From Notospermus geniculatus (taxonomy: Eukaryota; Nemertea; Pilidiophora; Heteronemertea; Lineidae), in assembly GCA_002633025.1 (NCBI GenBank), contig NMRB01000220.1, positions 376,365 to 440,364 of the forward strand: a DNA stretch of 64,000 bases, written 5' to 3'. The notes beneath the pieces were generated by a model that worked only from the letters and a program-made list of their open reading frames with translations, was not told the origin of the DNA and searched no databases. Position 1 is the first letter of the stretch; the number at the start of each line of letters is the position of its first letter. Of the stretch, positions 62,885 to 64,000 are shown piece by piece. The translations under genes and the position numbers were made by a program.

Positions 62885-63235
62885 TTAGGTGAATTGAGAA
62901 AAGGCCAGTCAAGACAAAGGCACTGAGCGAAGGCAAATTGAGAAAAGGCGAGGTGGGAAATGGCAAAATGAGAAAAGAAATTGGGAAGAAGGTGAAATGG
63001 GAAAAGGCTAATCAAGAAAATGCAAGAAGAGAAAAGGCAAAATAATACAAAGGCAGAATAGAACGAAGGCGAATGAGAAGGATGAGGCGAGAGATGAGAT
63101 AAGGTGAATTAAGGGAGTAAGGCCAGAATAGGCAAGTTAGGTGAAGGCGAAATTGAGAAAAGGCGAGATAAGGAATGGCAAAATGAGAAAAGGCAAAATG
63201 AGAGATTAGAGAAGGCGAATTGAGATAAGGCGAAT
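62885..63235 (+). repeat. Purine-rich degenerate repeat upstream of EIF3J
   Basis: About 350 bp of irregular repeats built from GAGAAAAGGC and AAAATGAGAAAAGGCG. The plus strand is strongly enriched in purines. It ends roughly 130 bp before the EIF3J start codon. Confidence 0.8.
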
Positions 63236-63339
63236 GGAGCAGTACACCGATCTGGCTGGAGCGCTTTCGCACACTTCATCGGTTTGCCACCCAATTGCGG
63301 CTGTCCCTGTCAGGTCGACTTTTATACCCCACCGGTGAT

Positions 63340-63345
63340 CACGTG
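63340..63345 (+). promoter_or_regulatory. CACGTG E-box just upstream of EIF3J
   Basis: The palindromic CACGTG lies 18 bp before the EIF3J ATG, probably near the transcription start. The facing UBAP2 promoter has the same hexamer. Confidence 0.4.
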
Positions 63346-63362
63346 TAAGGCCAAAAAGCAAG

Positions 63363-63571
63363 ATGTCGGATGCAGAGTGGGGTGCGTTTTTGCCGGCATG
63401 CGTCACATATTTTACCGTTTATTGTAAATATTACATGATATTACGTTATGATCGGAGATAAAACGCCTTTTATTTTGTTTTCTAGATGCCGATGATTTCG
63501 AACCTTCCGCGGTGAAGGTTTCTGCTCCCTCAGATAAGTGGGCAGGAGAGGATGAAGAAGACGAAGTGAAG
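63363..63571 (+). CDS. EIF3J: Translation initiation factor eIF3 subunit J, first two coding exons
   Basis: eIF3j is a loosely bound eIF3 subunit acting at the 40S decoding centre. Exon 1 (63363-63381) encodes MSDAEW plus one base. After a 104 bp intron (GT at 63382, TTTTCTAG acceptor), exon 2 (63486-63571) continues in phase with DADDFEPSAVKVSAPSDKWA, then GEDEEDEVK, and ends at a GTGCGG donor in phase 0. Family members share this layout: an acidic N-terminus with a W-D-A/S-D core, then KWxGEDEDE-VK. The rest of the gene lies beyond base 64000 or in exons not recognised in the last 430 bp. It faces away from UBAP2, and a CACGTG lies 18 bp upstream. Confidence 0.9.
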
Positions 63572-64000
63572 GTGCGGCACGCATATGATGATTCTGTACA
63601 TTCATGCACATTACACATTGCATGATACTGCATGTATAGGTATGCTGTGCGCGTGTATGTATTGCGTGTGTGTAAGATACCGGGCTACAGCTGTAGATTA
63701 ATGAATGATTCTTTAGGCCTTGACTTGAGCAGGCCGTCATTCCAATGAATGCCAGATAGGCCTAATTGGTATTGGCTGATGACATGACATCTTGTCATTG
63801 ACGACAACATGGACAATGTCAATAGGCCTTATCGCACCTAGCACATGGCTAATCAGCATAAAATCAGCGAAGCGGAAAGGGCCCGAACATCAGCGCCCCC
63901 GCAGTACATTCACAGTGCATCGGTCTGTGCATGGCCTGCATTTTTTGTAAACAATGGCCAATAAAAGCAACTTCCAAAAGCCGGATGTGCCAAAACTAAC

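Overview
This is 64 kb of nuclear DNA from an invertebrate animal. Genes are split by GT-AG introns, coding density is low, and small inverted-repeat elements and strings such as TACATGTA and TAGGCCTA are frequent. The style fits a marine deuterostome or lophotrochozoan, but I cannot name the species. There is one 631-base assembly gap (44010-44640) and three isolated N bases (24520, 36582, 50607).

Layout. (1) 1-5080, minus strand: a secreted matrix metalloproteinase, rebuilt exon by exon from signal peptide through prodomain, catalytic domain and Thr/Pro-rich linker into the hemopexin domain. Its 3' end lies at or beyond base 1. (2) 6210-17140, plus strand: four tandem paralogous class A GPCR genes, each with three coding exons and identical intron phases. 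The first carries a 2-base frameshift. The third is a mosaic of its neighbours. The receptors appear to lack the usual TM3-ECL2 disulfide. (3) 17.1-50 kb: gene-poor and repeat-rich. It holds a small two-exon gene for a mucin-like, probably GPI-anchored peptide (27918-28741, minus), a few uncertain exon-like segments, a 2 kb fold-back repeat, a 390 bp long-TIR element, many palindromic MITE-like elements, and the gap. (4) 50598-60.78 kb, minus: a UBAP2/UBAP2L (Lingerer) homologue with 17 coding exons. (5) 60.8-63.36 kb: a repeat-rich head-to-head intergenic region. (6) 63363-end, plus: the first two coding exons of EIF3J.

The most interesting find is a set of five related box C/D snoRNA genes on the coding strand in five introns of the UBAP2 homologue. 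Each has its own terminal stem, C, D', C' and D boxes, and all share one guide directly before the D' box. As I recall 18S rRNA, that guide is complementary to the AGAACGAAAGUC segment, the target of vertebrate U59 (SNORD59). The gene therefore joins an RNA-binding, stress-granule type protein with a small snoRNA factory. The UBAP2 and EIF3J promoters face each other across about 2.6 kb and both contain CACGTG.
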